From positions 55,500-119,499 of the forward strand of contig JAMYHX010000084.1 in assembly GCA_025529335.1 (NCBI GenBank): a DNA stretch of 64,000 nucleotides, written 5' to 3'. Position 1 is the first letter of the stretch; the number at the start of each line of letters is the position of its first letter. This stretch comes from Rhizopus sp. PT2906. Its lineage: Eukaryota > Mucoromycota > Mucoromycetes > Mucorales > Rhizopodaceae. The notes beneath the pieces were generated by a model. The model had not been told where the DNA came from, made no database searches, and was given only the letters and a program-made list of their open reading frames with translations. Positions 33,779 through 47,419 of the stretch are shown piece after piece. A program made the translations under genes and the position numbers.

Positions 33779-33917
33779 CTTTATATATTAATGACAAGAA
33801 TAAAATAAAAAAGAGAGAGGATTCAGCATAGAAAAGTTGTTTCAAAGCATTAATAAGCTTTTCGTGACGGTCGTCAAGGAAAGGGCAACCAATCAAAGAC
33901 GAGTGTAGTCATTGACA

Positions 33918-36900
33918 TTAAGGAGATTCTGTTGCATTAAATATGGCCCATTCACTGTCATAATAGATCTTTCTGGTACGTACATCTTCTGCATGATAAA
34001 GGATTTCAAACTTCCCGCTTGATAAGAAATAGATTGGAAACACATGTGTCACTTGTCCTCCATGAGCAGGTATCTGTAAAGAATCAATAAGACAGTTCTC
34101 AAATATTCTCTTTGTCATACCTCTGGTAGAAGGATTTGCTGCGTTCCTTCTATCAGTATATCATCTGATAAATGATACCCTTTGGTACTATCACTAAAGT
34201 TCTGCACCGGTTGAATCCGCAAGATAAGCTTAATGGCATACCCTATACTATTTATTTACATTTGTTATCCTGTAAATGATTCAACTTACTTAGTCTATTA
34301 TGAATAGTGATGCTCATCTCTATAGGATTATTGCATTTGCAGTTGAATAAACATCGACTTTTCCTTTGCGTAGCGTCGCCTTTAACATTTATGATAAACT
34401 CTATATTCTCCTTCTTAAGCACAGCCAGTTGGTTCAGGCCAAGTCCTACAAATGGTCGGATATTAAGAATACCCGTTCTTCCTGTAACATGACAGGCCCA
34501 GGAGCACTTTATACGGCTCAAAAGCTCTTCTCTATACCAAAATATCTGTTGACATGTATATAGCTCCTCTTCTGATATTTTGCTTTTTATAAATTGCTTA
34601 TTAGGGTCCACTGAGGGGATCGGTCGAGAACAGGCTTCTTCGGATAAGAACAGTCGCTTGAAAGGAAGTAAAATTCTACAATTTGTTATATTTGATTCAA
34701 GTTTGGAATATTTCAATGACTTTTTTTTTTACCTTTTAGTATGTCCAGGTTGAATCGATATATTGGACACACTATTATTATCGTCATCGCTGCTGATAAC
34801 AAATGACACACTGAAGGATGTTGTCCAAACATTCTTAACGTCAATCGCTATCAGACAATGGTCATTTCGAGTCTTGTCTTTCACTTCAACATTGGCGATC
34901 AGCTGCACAAATTTCATCGATTCCTCTAGCTTCTTCATTCCATTTTCCTCCAAGGTCGAGTCATTGTCATGTAGACTAGTTATATGCCGGAGAGATAATA
35001 TATCCCAGTTGGACGGTTCCAAATGTTGATAAACTGTTAATAATATGTTTAGGTAAAGGTGGCGGGTGTATATAAAGTTGACATTTGTATCAACTGTATC
35101 CTTTTGTATGTATCCATAGTCTATTTGAACACTTCCTCCACAACTAAAGTATATTAGATACATGCATTTCTTATCATTATGTCCTTTTTTCTTACCAGTC
35201 TCTTTTACCATATACTTTTATTGTAACTGTCTTGGTTTCTCCAGGAAGCAATAGTACCTCTTCATTTGGATTAAATGATTCTTCAGTCGAATTATGCTCC
35301 CATGAAAAGACATGTGTCCCTTTTGTATGAAGTTCGTTTTCGTATTGTTCTTCAGGTGATAATTCATGGTTATAAGGTAAGGGCTGAATAGTTGATGATT
35401 CTGTAAATGATAGTTTAATATAATTTACTGGCGTGTTGCCTATATTTTCAACTTCTATCGTCAAATGTGTCCTATATGAAAAACATTTATCAGTATATAT
35501 ACAGAGCCAAGTCTACCCCCATATTTACATTTCTCCTTCATAGAGCATCATTGCGTTATGAAGCAAAGATGTATTCTTAATTTTTAAAAGCGGTTGCTCA
35601 TCAACAACTGTGAAGGTATGAAAGATATGTTGCTCAGATTCTCCAGATAACTCTGATGTATCTCTTTTCCATGAGTACGATTGGCATGTATTGTTTTCTT
35701 GTAATTACCTCTCGTTCTTCTGTCTTTAACTGCATCAAGACCACTAGATTGATAAATAAGAAAAGGATGAGTGATATCAGTATGCCTTTGTCTTTAGCCA
35801 TTACCATCTTTTGATCTTTATAATACCATCATTGCTAAAAGTCGTATTCCCTAATTCTACCAAAAATTCTTGCTCCAGAAACCCTACGATTTGAACCTTA
35901 CAGCCTCTAATAATCAGTGTACCGGTCTCTTCAGGTATGCCGGCCAAAAGCATACTGGTTATTGTATTTGCTGGTATGCTGATGGCGCTAGGAATACCCT
36001 GAAAAGCAACCCCTGATGTACTATAATAGTTAGTCTAAGCGACTGTATCAAATAATAATGCACAGCTAAAAGCACCTTAGTACAATGCTTCGAAGCTCCA
36101 AATCAAATCCAAAGGGATTAAACAACACAACTTTAAATTCACACAGCTCGTTTTTTATCAAGTTGACTTTATGCTAATCAAGCATCAATATAATGCACTG
36201 TTTTTTTTTTTTAAGACATACCTCTGTAGTTTTTTTGTGAGTAAATGGATTGTATATAAATGGATCCGCAAAATCACGTTTCTCTGCTTGTTGGTTAAAA
36301 GCACCATGTTGTATGATATGAGTATGAAGGGCTCTTCTTGCAATAGGCTTCTTGGGCTCTATGCTTGACACAATATTCACTCCCCAGTAGCTAATCATGA
36401 TATCAGATGATGCCTTCTTTTTGGTTGTGCTCGTAACCATAGTCTGAATACTTGTTGCAAGTCGGATCTGATCAGGCTTTGAAATGTGCTGATAAAGGTT
36501 TTTCAATAATATGGCTGTATAGTACATTTGAGATTGACTGTCAAGCAATATCTCGGACATATTAATGCATTGCTTCAAGATGTTGACCTGAAGCTGTGGC
36601 CAGCCGTACACTAACTGGTCTTTAAATACTGATGTTCTTCCTCGTACACTGCTACTAGACGGTGGCTTTTCACCTTCCTGTAATATTTCACCTACGCCAT
36701 ATGTCTCACAGATCTGCTTTAATACATTCATAATACCCGTGTCGTGCATGATGCCTCTTTTAAGCAAGCGTGCTCTTTGATGCTGCATGATGAAAGGTAT
36801 CATACGATTAACACTATCATACATTAACCATGCTGCTTTTCGCTGATACCCAATACATTTGTGAAGGGTTGCCATCGACATGGTTATATGGATCTAAAAA

Positions 36901-38427
36901 TAGGACTCAATAAGAGGGAGGGAATTTTGTGATGGATATCTGTTTTTAAGGCTTTACTTGGTCTAACTGTGCCATCTCACTGATATTGGCTTCCAAAGTC
37001 TTTGTAATCCACTGGCCAATGCTGTACCTAGAAACACCTCCTACAACTGATGGCCATCTTTTCCAAACCTCGGTGGGATCCGTGTTCCGCAGCTTTTGTT
37101 GAATGAGCAGCGACAATGTCTGTTCGTTCCAACCAAGATTAAGATAACAAGTAGCAAGAAATCTTGCAATACGTAAACAGCATTCTGCATATACTAGACT
37201 TGGTAATCCAGCTGAAAGACGTATATGAGCATAATTTGTTATGGCCACTCGATACTGCTCAGAAACAAAGGTAATAGTCGACACATCATCACGATTTTGT
37301 TCTTCTGACTCGTAATATGCTCTTGATGTTATATGCTACTGTCTGTCAGTTACGTTTTCTTTTGAATGATGATGAAACTTACACCAGCATCCATTTGAAC
37401 GTATTCGAGTAGTATTGTCGCACAAACGCGACCTTCAGCGGCACTGGCAAGCCATAGATAATCATCCGTCACCTTTGCCATGTCAATGGCTTGTTCGAAA
37501 CTATAAGCGGATATGAATATACATAAATAGGCCCATCCGGTATGACTTACTGATGAATTGCATCAGGCAATTGACCGGCAAGCAAGTAAAAGTCTGCAAG
37601 CAGCTTTCTGATCCGTCCAGGTGTCCTTTTCCGTAAATCCTCTGTCATCGAAACAGAATGCCGCCGCTGTAAATACTTTGGGCGAGCAGACAGTTGACTA
37701 AATGCAGGTGTTTCGATGATCTCAAGGCTTTGGATACGATTTGCCTACAACGATCAGTGTTATATAATTGATTATTTCTCCTGTGATCCCCTCTTACAAT
37801 GACTGAGAATTCAGCAAGTACTTCATTAGCAAAATCGTTCATCATGGTGCTCATATAGAATACCATATTACCCACATTGGGTATCATGATCAGTCCCTTG
37901 GCATTATCTGCTTGATTTTCTATAGGATCAAATGCAAAGCACCTCGTTACGGGTGCAGCTATTGTCTGTGCCATTTTCATAAATTGATCGTACCCTTCGC
38001 TTAGATCTTTCCACTCTCGACAATCCATAATACCAATGACCTGTAAGGAATACGTATTAATATATGCTTTTTTCTATATTTCTGCATTTTTGTTTATATA
38101 CTCCGAACAGACGACGGCACGGTTGAAAGTCTTGTAATTCAACATGATCATTGGTGACATGTGTAAGAAATTCGAAATGAAGCTGGCCTTCTGGAAACAT
38201 TTGACTGTTGAACTTATCTTTTTAAGGAAGAAGATAGGTTATTTATCAAGACTTGATAAATGTGCAAACATACCGTTCAAGTTGGGAGTAACATCTCCAA
38301 GTCGTATCGTGTGCAACGATTGAATTAGCTGAACATATTTTTTAAAAGTGGATCTTTTAATAGGAAACACTGGTACTAACAATACGCGTATCCTACAAAG
38401 ACAAGTGATATCAACTGCTATATCCAT
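33918..38427 (-). CDS. TRS120: TRAPPII complex subunit Trs120/TRAPPC9
   Basis: Subunit of the TRAPPII GEF for Ypt31/Rab11 at the trans-Golgi. Sixteen exons join in phase to 1234 residues: 38427-38274, 38217-38102, 38040-37798, 37744-37551, 37500-37383, 37335-36958, 36893-36222, 36173-36076, 36020-35805, 35743-35709, 35652-35529, 35471-35196, 35143-34733, 34675-34290, 34248-34121, 34073-33918. Family blocks: ITCLCRIRVLLVPVFPIKRS, IRLGDVTPN and LHFEFLTHV at the start; GRIRKLLADFYLLAGQLPDAI; the mid-region NELCEFKVVLFNPFGFDLEL with beta-sandwich repeats; and HGGQVTHVFPIYFLSSG at the end. The 35-nt exon 10 is the weakest join: its 56-nt downstream intron is translatable in other frames. No truncation is seen. 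Confidence 0.92.
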
Positions 38428-38530
38428 CTTTTTTTTTTTATAAAGAAAAGAAAGAAAAGAAAAAGATATCAGAAAAAGGAGAAAAAAAAGCTATGCATAA
38501 ATAAACAAATATCGTGAAACGTCACGCAGG

Positions 38531-40252
38531 TCATCGATCAAGACGTTTATTCTGACCATGTTGATCTAGTGAATTTGAAAAAGTGGCGCTTAGTGCAGCA
38601 GCCACTGTAGCAGTAATTCCAATGGTTGCATAGGTCAATTGCTGCTGTTGTTGATTTATAAATAATTTTGATAATGACTTTTTTAAGCTATGTTCAAAGG
38701 GTCCTCGTAAGAATATATACAACATCAACCAATAAATAGCGCCTTTGTATGCAAATGATAACCTGAATAACTTTCGTGTTAATCGGATCAGTCTTTGTTC
38801 AGCTCGTATCATTTGGTGTCTTAATGGTGATGCAACATACATGCTCTGAGGATGATCATTTGGCAGCATGTGAGGGAAGTGTATTGTCCTGATATCATGT
38901 AACTCTGAATCGTCCAGTAAGCCATCTTGCTCTAGCAGTAATTGGTTGAGCCTGCCTACGAGTTCATTATTAAATGTATTATTAGCTGGTATTCTGGAAT
39001 TAGGATTAAAAAAGGATGATAGAAAGGTATTGTCGCCCATGTGGAAGCTATTCAAAAAGTATCTCGGCTCTGATGTACGCACGGTTTGTAGCTGTCTATT
39101 GTATGAATCAATAGGTGTAAGTGATCCAGGTGTAGCATATATGCTTGATGGCACTGATGCAATGGTTGAATTGATGAATGGTGAAGGTTGGTATGTCTGT
39201 AAATATTCCGGCGCATCAAAGAACATACTGCTATCGGTTGATGAAAGCGATGTACTTCGCGATAGACGGTTAGTAACCTGGTATGTCTTGAATCGGTTTT
39301 CTGTAGCATATGATTCGAGTATTTTATCGGTTGCTAGGCTCCAGATGTAGTCATCATTTCCTCCCAAAACTATGCATAATGTGAGTACTATAGATCTTAC
39401 GATGTCTATATATGTATATTACCTCGCAGGAGATTTCTTTCGTCTATAATCTCTTTCAATTCCTGATTTGAAACAAAATTGACTCTCGCTTTGGCATTTT
39501 CACTCAATACAAGCTTCACAACCTGCCAAATGCCTTGATACATCCATCCAAAGTTAACAACATAGACTGATCCTATAAATCCTGGAAATCGGGCATTTGT
39601 AATATTCTTTATTACTTGTACCAGGCCTGTATCCACTGGCACGAAAGGAGCTTTAGCAATGTCAATAATGATCGATATCTGTGATACTAATGTCGGTACT
39701 GATCCATTCTTTTCATTTTCTCTTGTTTTATCCCTTGTAATCTGTCTTGCAATTTCTAGCACTAAGCAAGCAAATGGTTGCATAAGATCTGACATACTCT
39801 TTGTCTTGTCTACAAATTTCGGAAAATGACGCATCTGAACAACCGCTACAGGTCGACCGATCAAGTCTTGTTTATGGAAAAAGACGAATCCGTTTTCAAA
39901 AAATTCTGGAACTACTGAAGTATACGTCATACGACCAATCCTATTTTCTGCTCTCCATCGTATTGTATCCAGTAATCTCGCTATAGTTTCCTCTATTGAA
40001 AAGTCTGTGTCCTTCAAGAACCGAAATATTGTCACTGTTTATAAGTTATTATACATATTTTGATGCAATAATGATGATGTAATTACCTTTATCATCAACA
40101 AAATCAATTGCGTCTGACATATCAGTGTCATCTTCAAATCCTAATAGTTCGATATCCTTTCGTAGTCGTCGTTGTACATTCTCTATAAGTTCTCGGTAAT
40201 TTGAATATTCATCATCAAGTAAAATAATATTTTGTTTTGCAATAGTAAGCAT
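38531..40252 (-). CDS. CRAL-TRIO (Sec14-like) domain protein with C-terminal membrane anchor
   Basis: Lipid-exchange type protein. Exons 40252-40087, 40034-39423 and 39369-38531 give 538 residues. The N-terminal CRAL-TRIO helices contain IFRFLKDTDFSIEETIARLLDTIRWR. The lipid-binding lobe contains GFVFFHKQDLIGRPVAVVQMRHF, SIIIDIAKAPFVPVDTGL, ARFPGFIGSVYVVNFGWMYQGIWQVVK and VNFVSNQELKEII. Residues ~275-430 are Ser/Thr/Pro-rich linker. Near the end are two hydrophobic stretches (AIYWLMLYIFLRG and YATIGITATVAAALSATF), so a tail anchor is likely. This resembles fungal CRAL-TRIO proteins of the ER or mitochondrial surface; the ligand is unknown. It shares a 284-bp divergent promoter with NOC3. Confidence 0.88.
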
Positions 40253-40536
40253 CGAAAAAAAAAAAAAGAAATAGAGAAAAAAAAGCCCTTTTCCCCCCAA
40301 ACCTACCCCACTCTTGTAAACTCCCAAAAGCACAAAAAGGATTACCTTTTTTGTTAATCATCAACAGTCACAGAAGCAGTCCTAATGGTGAAGCTCGTTT
40401 GTCTGTCCTAAAGCTCGCTTCAAGCAAAAAAAAAAAAATGCTCCTGTGACTTTGTAGCTGAAAATAAATTTTTATTGGTCGATTTGAATAAAAAAAAAAG
40501 AGAGAGAAAAGCAAAGTCTTTTTTTAAAACTTTGAC
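40253..40536. promoter_or_regulatory. Divergent promoter, CRAL-TRIO gene / NOC3
   Basis: 284 bp between opposed ATGs. A homopurine/A-rich stretch lies next to the CRAL-TRIO ATG, and A tracts near 40425 and 40490 flank NOC3. An AAGCTCG(T/C)TT string occurs twice (about 40393 and 40410). No known operator was recognised. Confidence 0.4.
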
Positions 40537-43075
40537 ATGCCAGCAAAGAAGGGAAACAGTAAACCAGCAAAAACTGCTAAAAAGCCAAAGCAAACAAATG
40601 GAAAAAAGAAGTCAAAAGTAGCCAACAAAGATAACAAGTGTAATAATAATACTGAATTTATATTGTTAGGATAAAGTAAAGGAATTTGTTGCAGTGCCTG
40701 AAAAAGACGATTATGAGATCTCTGACGAAGATCTTGAATTCTTTGCAGAAAATAAAGGATTTACTTCATTTTTGACAAGTTTAGATGCAAAAGAGCTAAC
40801 AAGGTATATATAAAAAAGGGGCGATCTCGACATTGACTAAACAGATCATCAAAACAGAAATACAGTCAAGAAACCAAAAGCACCTGTCAAAAAACCAGCT
40901 GTAAAGCAGCAGCAAACAGGACTTGAATCATCTGATGAAGAATCCTTGGATAACTTTGAAGAACCAGATTCTGATGAAGAATTGGACAATTTTGAAGAGC
41001 CAGACTCAGATAACGAACAGGAGTCAGATGTTGAACAGGAATTGGAAGACATGAGTGAAGAAAAGATGAGTGAAATGCTGGATTTGAGCAGCAAAAAGAA
41101 AAAGGCTGCAATCAAACATGATTCAGATGAAGAGATGGATTATGAGACAAAGCCTAGAAAGATCGCAGATGAATGGGCAGGACGTGCAAAGAGTACAAAG
41201 CTGCCTATTAAATTACCTGGTGGTAAAATCATTCAAGCAGAGAAGGAAGAAGCTGAAGAGAAAGATGAGGATGAGGAAATGGAAGAGGTTGAAAATGACC
41301 AAGAAGAAGATCATGTGGAAGAAGAAGAAGAGGAAGAAGAAGAAGAGGTTAAAGTAAGCAAGAAGCAACACTTGATCAACAAGAAAGAAGAGTTAGCAAC
41401 CATTGCAACCAATCTTCAAGAAGATCCTGAAGAACATATTGGAGAACTAAAAACACTACGTTCTATCTATCGAGATGACAACCCAATTGTGAGAAAATTG
41501 GCTTTACTTACTCAACTAGCAATTTATAAAGATATTATACCTGGATATCGTATTCGTCCATTGACAGAAGCTGAAGAAGAACAAAAAGTGTCAAAAGATG
41601 TTAAAAAGCTGAGAGAATACGAAAAGTCTTTGCTTACGAATTATGAACAATACCTCAAGGACTTGACAGTACTGACGAGCAAGAAGAAAGCAGAGGAAGA
41701 CCCAGCCCTGTCATTGGTGGCGACTAAATGTCTATGTGAACTATTGGTCAGCAAGACTCACTTTAACTTTCGTCTAGAAATCATGGTTTCTCTCGTGACT
41801 CGCATGAGTACTGTTCAATGGAATGAAGGAGCTGACCTGTGTCGAAAGGCATTGATTGAAGTGTTTGAAAATGATGAATCAGGCAAATATTCACTTGATG
41901 CTGTCAAAATGATCACACGTATGGTGAAATCCAAGAGTTATATCGTGTCGGAAAACGCCATCAATTTGTTTTTACATCTTCGATTAAAGGACGAGATGGT
42001 TCCTGAAGCAAGTAAAAAGAATGATGACGAGGTTGTAGGCAAAAAGAGAAAGAATAAGGATAAACCCTTCTTGACGAAGAAGGCAAAGAAAGCATTAAAA
42101 GAGACAAAGGAAATTGAAAAGGAGTTTAGAGAAGCTGAAGCAGTTGTCAGTAAAGAAGAAAAAGAAAAGAACGTAAGTCATACAGCCTGTTTATGTTTCT
42201 ATAACTCATCACTTTTTGTTTTGGTAGCATTCAGAAACACTGAAATTAATATTCGCCTTTTATTTCAGAATATTGAAAAAGCAAGTGACTTCACCTCTTT
42301 TACCTGCAGTTTTGGAAGGTCTTTCCATGTTTGCACATTTGATTAATGTAGACATGTTTGATGATTTACTGAACGCACTTCGAGATGTTATGCGATCATT
42401 TGAAGATACCAATGCTATTTCACGTACAAGCTCAGGAACGAGAAAGAGATTATTGTGTATCATTACTGCATTTGAATTACTATCTGGACAAGGAGAAATG
42501 GTTACATATGATTTGAAAGAATTTTACACAGAGATATACAATATTTTATTTAAAGCAACTTATCACACAGCTATCGAGGAAAAGCCTGAAAGTCAAGATA
42601 TGACAGAGAGTGAAATGATTGTGAAAGGACTCGAATTGATGTTTTTAAAGAAGAGACAGATTCCAATTGACCGATTAGGAGCATTTATCAAACGATTTGC
42701 ATTAGTGGCATTGAATATGCCAACTAAGACAGTGTTGCAATGTCTTCACTTGATACATAAGCTTGTACAGGTAATTCAATGCTTCTTTATATTCAATGAC
42801 AATATAACAAACATTTGTATCATCATTATAGAAAGATCACCGTTTAGACGCATTATTACAATCTGAAGACAGAGCATCAAATGGTATCTATGCACCATTG
42901 TTGAATGACCCTGAGCTTTGTAATCCATTTGGAACTAGTTTATATGAACTCTTCCTTTATCAGGTAAAAATATAAAAAGAAAAGAGTTATAAAAAGACTA
43001 ATAAAAGATCTCTAGAACCACTATGATCCAAATGTTAGACGTATTGCGAAAGAATTACAGCAGACAAGTCGTTAA
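40537..43075 (+). CDS. NOC3: Nucleolar complex protein 3 (NOC3)
   Basis: 60S pre-ribosome transport and replication-licensing factor that pairs with Noc2. Exons 40537-40617, 40670-40803, 40858-42172, 42228-42770, 42832-42963 and 43016-43075 give 754 residues. The N-terminus is Lys-rich (MPAKKGNSKPAKTAKKPK) and is followed by DYEISDEDLEFFAENKGF. A long acidic tract holds a duplicated LDNFEEPDSDE unit and a Glu run. The NOC3 core has PRKIADEWAGR, LKTLRSIYRDDNPIVRKLALL, KDIIPGYRIRPLTEAEEEQK and CLCELLVSKTHFNFR. The CBF/Mak21-type C-terminal half has FRILKKQVTSPLLPAVLEGL and ends PFGTSLYELFLYQNHYDPNV. The first intron uses GTAGCC as donor, chosen because the later GTGTAA donor leads to a stop. 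Confidence 0.93.
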
Positions 43076-43152
43076 TAATTAAATAAATGGCATCATACAA
43101 ACGTTGAAAGGGTTACGTTGCTGCATAATTAAAATTGAAATCGTAAATTAAC

Positions 43153-43624
43153 ATGAGCACAATATCTTTATATGAAGAGGGGTATGGGAATTTGGCTGAT
43201 GAGAATGATAGTCCTGAACCCATGGATACATTGTTAATTAGAATGAATTTATGGTTGAGACGATTGCCCACTCATTTTGAATACTTGAAACATGCGGGCT
43301 TGTGGTGAATCTTTCTCGGACTTGCCCAATGTTGGTAGAAAAGTCAAAAGAGGAAGACACTCGTATGAAGGAAGCAAATATAAAACGGAATTATGTTCGC
43401 TATATCGTATAAGATAAAGCTAGGCTTTTCGATCTGAAGATTGAAAAGTGTATGACTGCTGCTGCAGCAGCGAGACAGCTGGGCATTCATGCTTGAACTG
43501 CTCAGAGATGGGTTAAACAATATAATACGTGTCCCAATAGCATTTTTGAGGATTGTGAAAAAGTAGGACGTAAGTGTATCTTGACCGAAGAGCATAAAAC
43601 GACTGTCATCAATTTCAAAAATTA
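43153..43624 (+). pseudogene. Tc1/IS630-type transposase, N-terminal relic
   Basis: Frames broken by in-frame stops read MSTISLYEEGYGNLADEND, then RNYVRYIV-stop-DKARLFDLK, CMTAAAAARQLGIHA-stop, TAQRWVKQYN and KVGRKCILTEEHKTTVINF. The central part is a helix-turn-helix (AAAAARQLGIHA...RWVKQY) as found at the N-terminus of DDE_3 transposases. No catalytic domain follows. It is the complementary half of the kind of protein seen at 9522-10078, but from a different, separately decayed copy. Confidence 0.75.
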
Positions 43625-43779
43625 AAAGCCATGCTTAGCACGGCATCACACATTCAAAGATTTGTTGGAAGGCATCATCAGTAATAGGTAGAGATAGCAT
43701 CCGTAGAATTAGTCTAACTTCTGGTGTATTTTCTGGTGCATGTAGTGTTTCCCTTAATACTTGTCTCTTTTATTTAGAT

Positions 43780-43963
43780 AACATACATATCAAATTTGAA
43801 CGGAAAGAAAACCGTCTACTGTGTCCATACTGCACGAAAATCCTTAATTCATTCTCGGCGATCAGAAAGCATCTGAAGACATCATTTGCTTATTTAATCC
43901 ATTCGCCTCCCCTTCGCGATGGCAAACGCTTGATGTACTCAAAAATGCACTCAAAAATAGGCT
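43780..43963 (+). pseudogene. BED/C2H2-like zinc-finger fragment
   Basis: After a plausible acceptor (TTTATTTAG) the frame reads KFERKENRLLCPYCTKILNS and AIRKHLKT, an unpaired zinc finger missing the second His spacing of a full C2H2. The frame closes at 43961. It may be an exon of a transposon or host gene that cannot be followed further. Confidence 0.3.
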
Positions 43964-46900
43964 AATGCTACGGGCGCTTCTTTGAGGCGCTACATATGAC
44001 ATCACTTTACAACTTTACATTGCCAAAGTCTCTGCCTAAAGCTGTCCAGTTTACTCCTCTGATAAAATGTAAATTCATCGTAATTACATGTGATTGATCT
44101 TGGTTCTTTATTGATAAACTGACAAAATAAAGCAATAACACCATTTCTTTTTTTATCTCTTTCTTCCTGAAAAGAAACAAACCAAGGTGGTGACTTTATA
44201 AAATGGTATTTACGCTAATTCCTGAATAAATTTAGCGTGATGTCACGCATTGAAAAGTTTTGTTGGCGACATCATAGTTAGTGCCTAGAGGCAGTGTTCT
44301 CGTGGAGTTCCTCATGTGTGTCGCAAACATTGAAACCGAATCATGGATTTGCCTAAACGTAGGATTCAGATGCCTATATGAGTAGTGAGTATGTTGAGCC
44401 AATCAGAGAAAGGCGAAATCTAAAGTCAAGTTTTTTTTTTTTGAGCCGCAAATTCTGAAGCTGTGACTTTACTTGTTGAAATGATTGTATTTGTTAAATT
44501 TAGGTACTACGACAACTTAAAAGGATAAACACTGTGGATAAATTAATAAGCTTGTGTTCAATCCACGTGGAAGGCATCTCCACTTAGCGATTACTTCAAA
44601 AGGAAATTGAAAATACTCAAAAAAAGTGGTGTTATCTTCTTGCAGCCACTAAAGTCAGCTTCAAAATGCTTTGAATATTTTATTCTCGACATAATTACGA
44701 CATCAGTACATATGATTTACAGTCAGAATGTATTATCTTGACCATATGTGTAGCGCTCAAGGATTTTGTTATCTCATGTGCTGTACATTGTAGCTTTTCA
44801 ACACAACTCCACTACGTCAGTATTTTTCGATCAATATAAAAAAAAACCACCGCCATCAATATCTAAAGCTGTGCGCAATTGTTTAAATTCGTTACTGCTG
44901 TTGGCATTCGGAATTAATTTTTTTATCCAACAAGCCTGGGTCATGATATTGACAACATTTGCATAAATAGCAGCTGTAGATTGCCTCTTCTGTAAAACTC
45001 ATACGTGCATTGTTATTTTCAAATGTTTCATTAAATTTGATTATGTCTATATGACATTTTTAACTACCAGCATAGTTAACCTTACTTTGCTGTCGATTCA
45101 ATTAGTAACAACAGGTGCATCATTAAAATTAAACAGCTGACTCTACATATACATCTTTGACATGAATGTTTACCTTTCCGATTGCAATTCCGTTTTACAG
45201 AGACCCGAAATAGTATTTGAAACTGCTGCTACATACTAATCAAATGCTATCAGCTTAAATCAAAAGGATTCTAAGCGCTTGACAATAAACTGTGCTTAGC
45301 TGTCTAAATAAAGCTTATACATACAATCTTATTATATCAATCTTTAATAAAACAAAACACATTTCAACGTAAAGCATTGTCCAAAGCGTCTGTTAAGGGC
45401 GGTCGTCGCTTGAGAGCCCATATATATAAACTGAGTTACGGAGCGGAACATATAATCCAATATATTAGTCCTATCAGATCTTGAACATGCCCTCTTTTGT
45501 TGAGAGAGTAGTTACCAAAGAATCATCATTTTATTACACTGCTAAATATTATACTTTGGTTGCAACGGGATCAAGCGTGCTGCCAATGGAGGCGCAAAGC
45601 GCGATGAATTAGATTTCCCCTAATGTACTTTTTGGGGGGAAGTTCTTGGGGGTATGGATAAGGGAAGTTGGTAATAACAATACCCGATCTGAATGAATCG
45701 GGCAAAGATCTGATTAGATTAGTAATTTAAGCAAGAGTATGTGCTTTGATGCTTATTTTCAAAAGAGGTTACTAAATGAAGTTATGTATGTCGAGGACTT
45801 ATTTCTGGTATATCTACCACAGCTATACTGAGGGTCTTGTTGTGTCCTTTTTACGCTGTACAATTGGAAGACAGAGATCAAAAGTGACCCAGCAATCAGA
45901 GGCATTGATTATAAACCTTTTTATTTGTTGTATTTTTAAACAACAAAAACTCATAATTCAGAAATCGTACTTGTGCTTATTTGAATACATTATTCATGTC
46001 AAGAGTATCAATCATTATGTATAGAGAAAGCACAGGTGACAATCTCCGAAGGTGGTGTGTAAACTTTAAGCCGCCCTGTGCCCTGTTTGACCAGACGCAT
46101 GTGCCATTTTATCTATTTCCTCACCCCATGTGCGCATCCTTTTCTCTTCTATTTCGTTAAAGATAAGCTCTGCTCTACCTTGTTGATCTGGCCCGTGTTA
46201 TTAAAAGTGTGATAATCAGTAATCCCTTCTTTTGAATCCTTGTTTCACAGGTCTAGACACGCTTCTTCCTCTATTGCGTTATCTTGATGCATCCCATAAG
46301 ATACTCTTGCCATGATTTCTTTATGGCGAACAAAATGTACACATAAGAAGAAATATTATATTTGCTCTTCATCAACACACAAAACATATGACCCGAGTTA
46401 ATCACATAAATCCTGTACATAGACATTGATAAAGAAAGAAAAAAAAAAGAGGGGAAGATGGTATTATTCATAACGCCATGTGTGCAATCTATTTGGTTTC
46501 ATTAGAACGCACAAGATAGATCGGATACGCTTTCACGAAACTTGTGATAAAATATCACAACGTGGCTATTACACCAAAAAACAACATTAATACGTCACAG
46601 AGAAACTCTTTTTTGCAGAAAAATATAGATGTTGAAATATATCCCCACGATACTTGCTCAATTTGACAATCTCTATCTTTATATTTCCCAGGGTGAAAAA
46701 GACAAGATAATTATGAATGCTTACGTTTAACGGCTATTTTTTTTTCTAATCACAAATGATGTTGCATGTTTAAGCAATTCAAATATGCACAAATTGAAAA
46801 AGAGCACCATATATCTACATTTGATATCTGGACCGAAACATTGTCCGATTAGCAATATGAGTTATTTCTATACCAGCCACTGTCTTCTTGGTTGCACCAG

Positions 46901-47419
46901 TTACCTTGAGGATAGTACACTGAATATTCGGGATCCAAGTGGGCAGATATGGATTTTTTTTTTGTCAAAACAAGTGCAACACTGCAGTGTTATTGTTATT
47001 TCCTATGTAATAAGAGTACATGTGATTGATGAGTACAAGGGACGGCCCTTACGGAATTGCCAGAAGTGTTAAAACGATGATAGCAAGTATTAGACTTTCT
47101 TAAACTGCGACTGTCTGTAAATGGGCAAGACCAGTCTAGCACGGACTTTGGGCCCTGTCTATTTTTACTGAAAAAACTGGATAAAAATAGTTTAACCGCA
47201 ACAGTAAATAGGTACCAGATGAGACCGTGTTGGGGCACATCTTTATTATTATGGAAAAACAAAGTCATAGTTGCTATTCTTCAAAGTGATTTTACATGTG
47301 AATTTATAAGGCGTTACACATAGCACTGACACGATTATTTAAGCATCTCTCTTCTTCTTCTTCGTCTTCCTTTGTCAAACTTGTTCTTTTTTTTTTTTCT
47401 TTTATTTTGCTTTAAGCAT
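43964..47419. other. 3.4-kb gene-poor region
   Basis: No coding frame with recognisable content, no tRNA and no clear repeat structure. Short frames at 44766, 45776, 46271, 46785 and 46996 resemble nothing known. A small hairpin (CTATTTTTA ... TAAAAATAG) lies near 47159-47190. The last ~80 bp (CT-rich with TATTTAAG) look like a promoter for the microgene at 47420. Confidence 0.5.

Noticed and set aside
38946..39350. 134-codon + strand frame
   Set aside because: Antisense of the Ser/Thr/Pro linker of the CRAL-TRIO gene; no motif.
45640..45700. LTR-like end (GGGGGGAAG / GGGGGTATGG strings)
   Set aside because: No second copy or TG...CA boundaries were found in the window.
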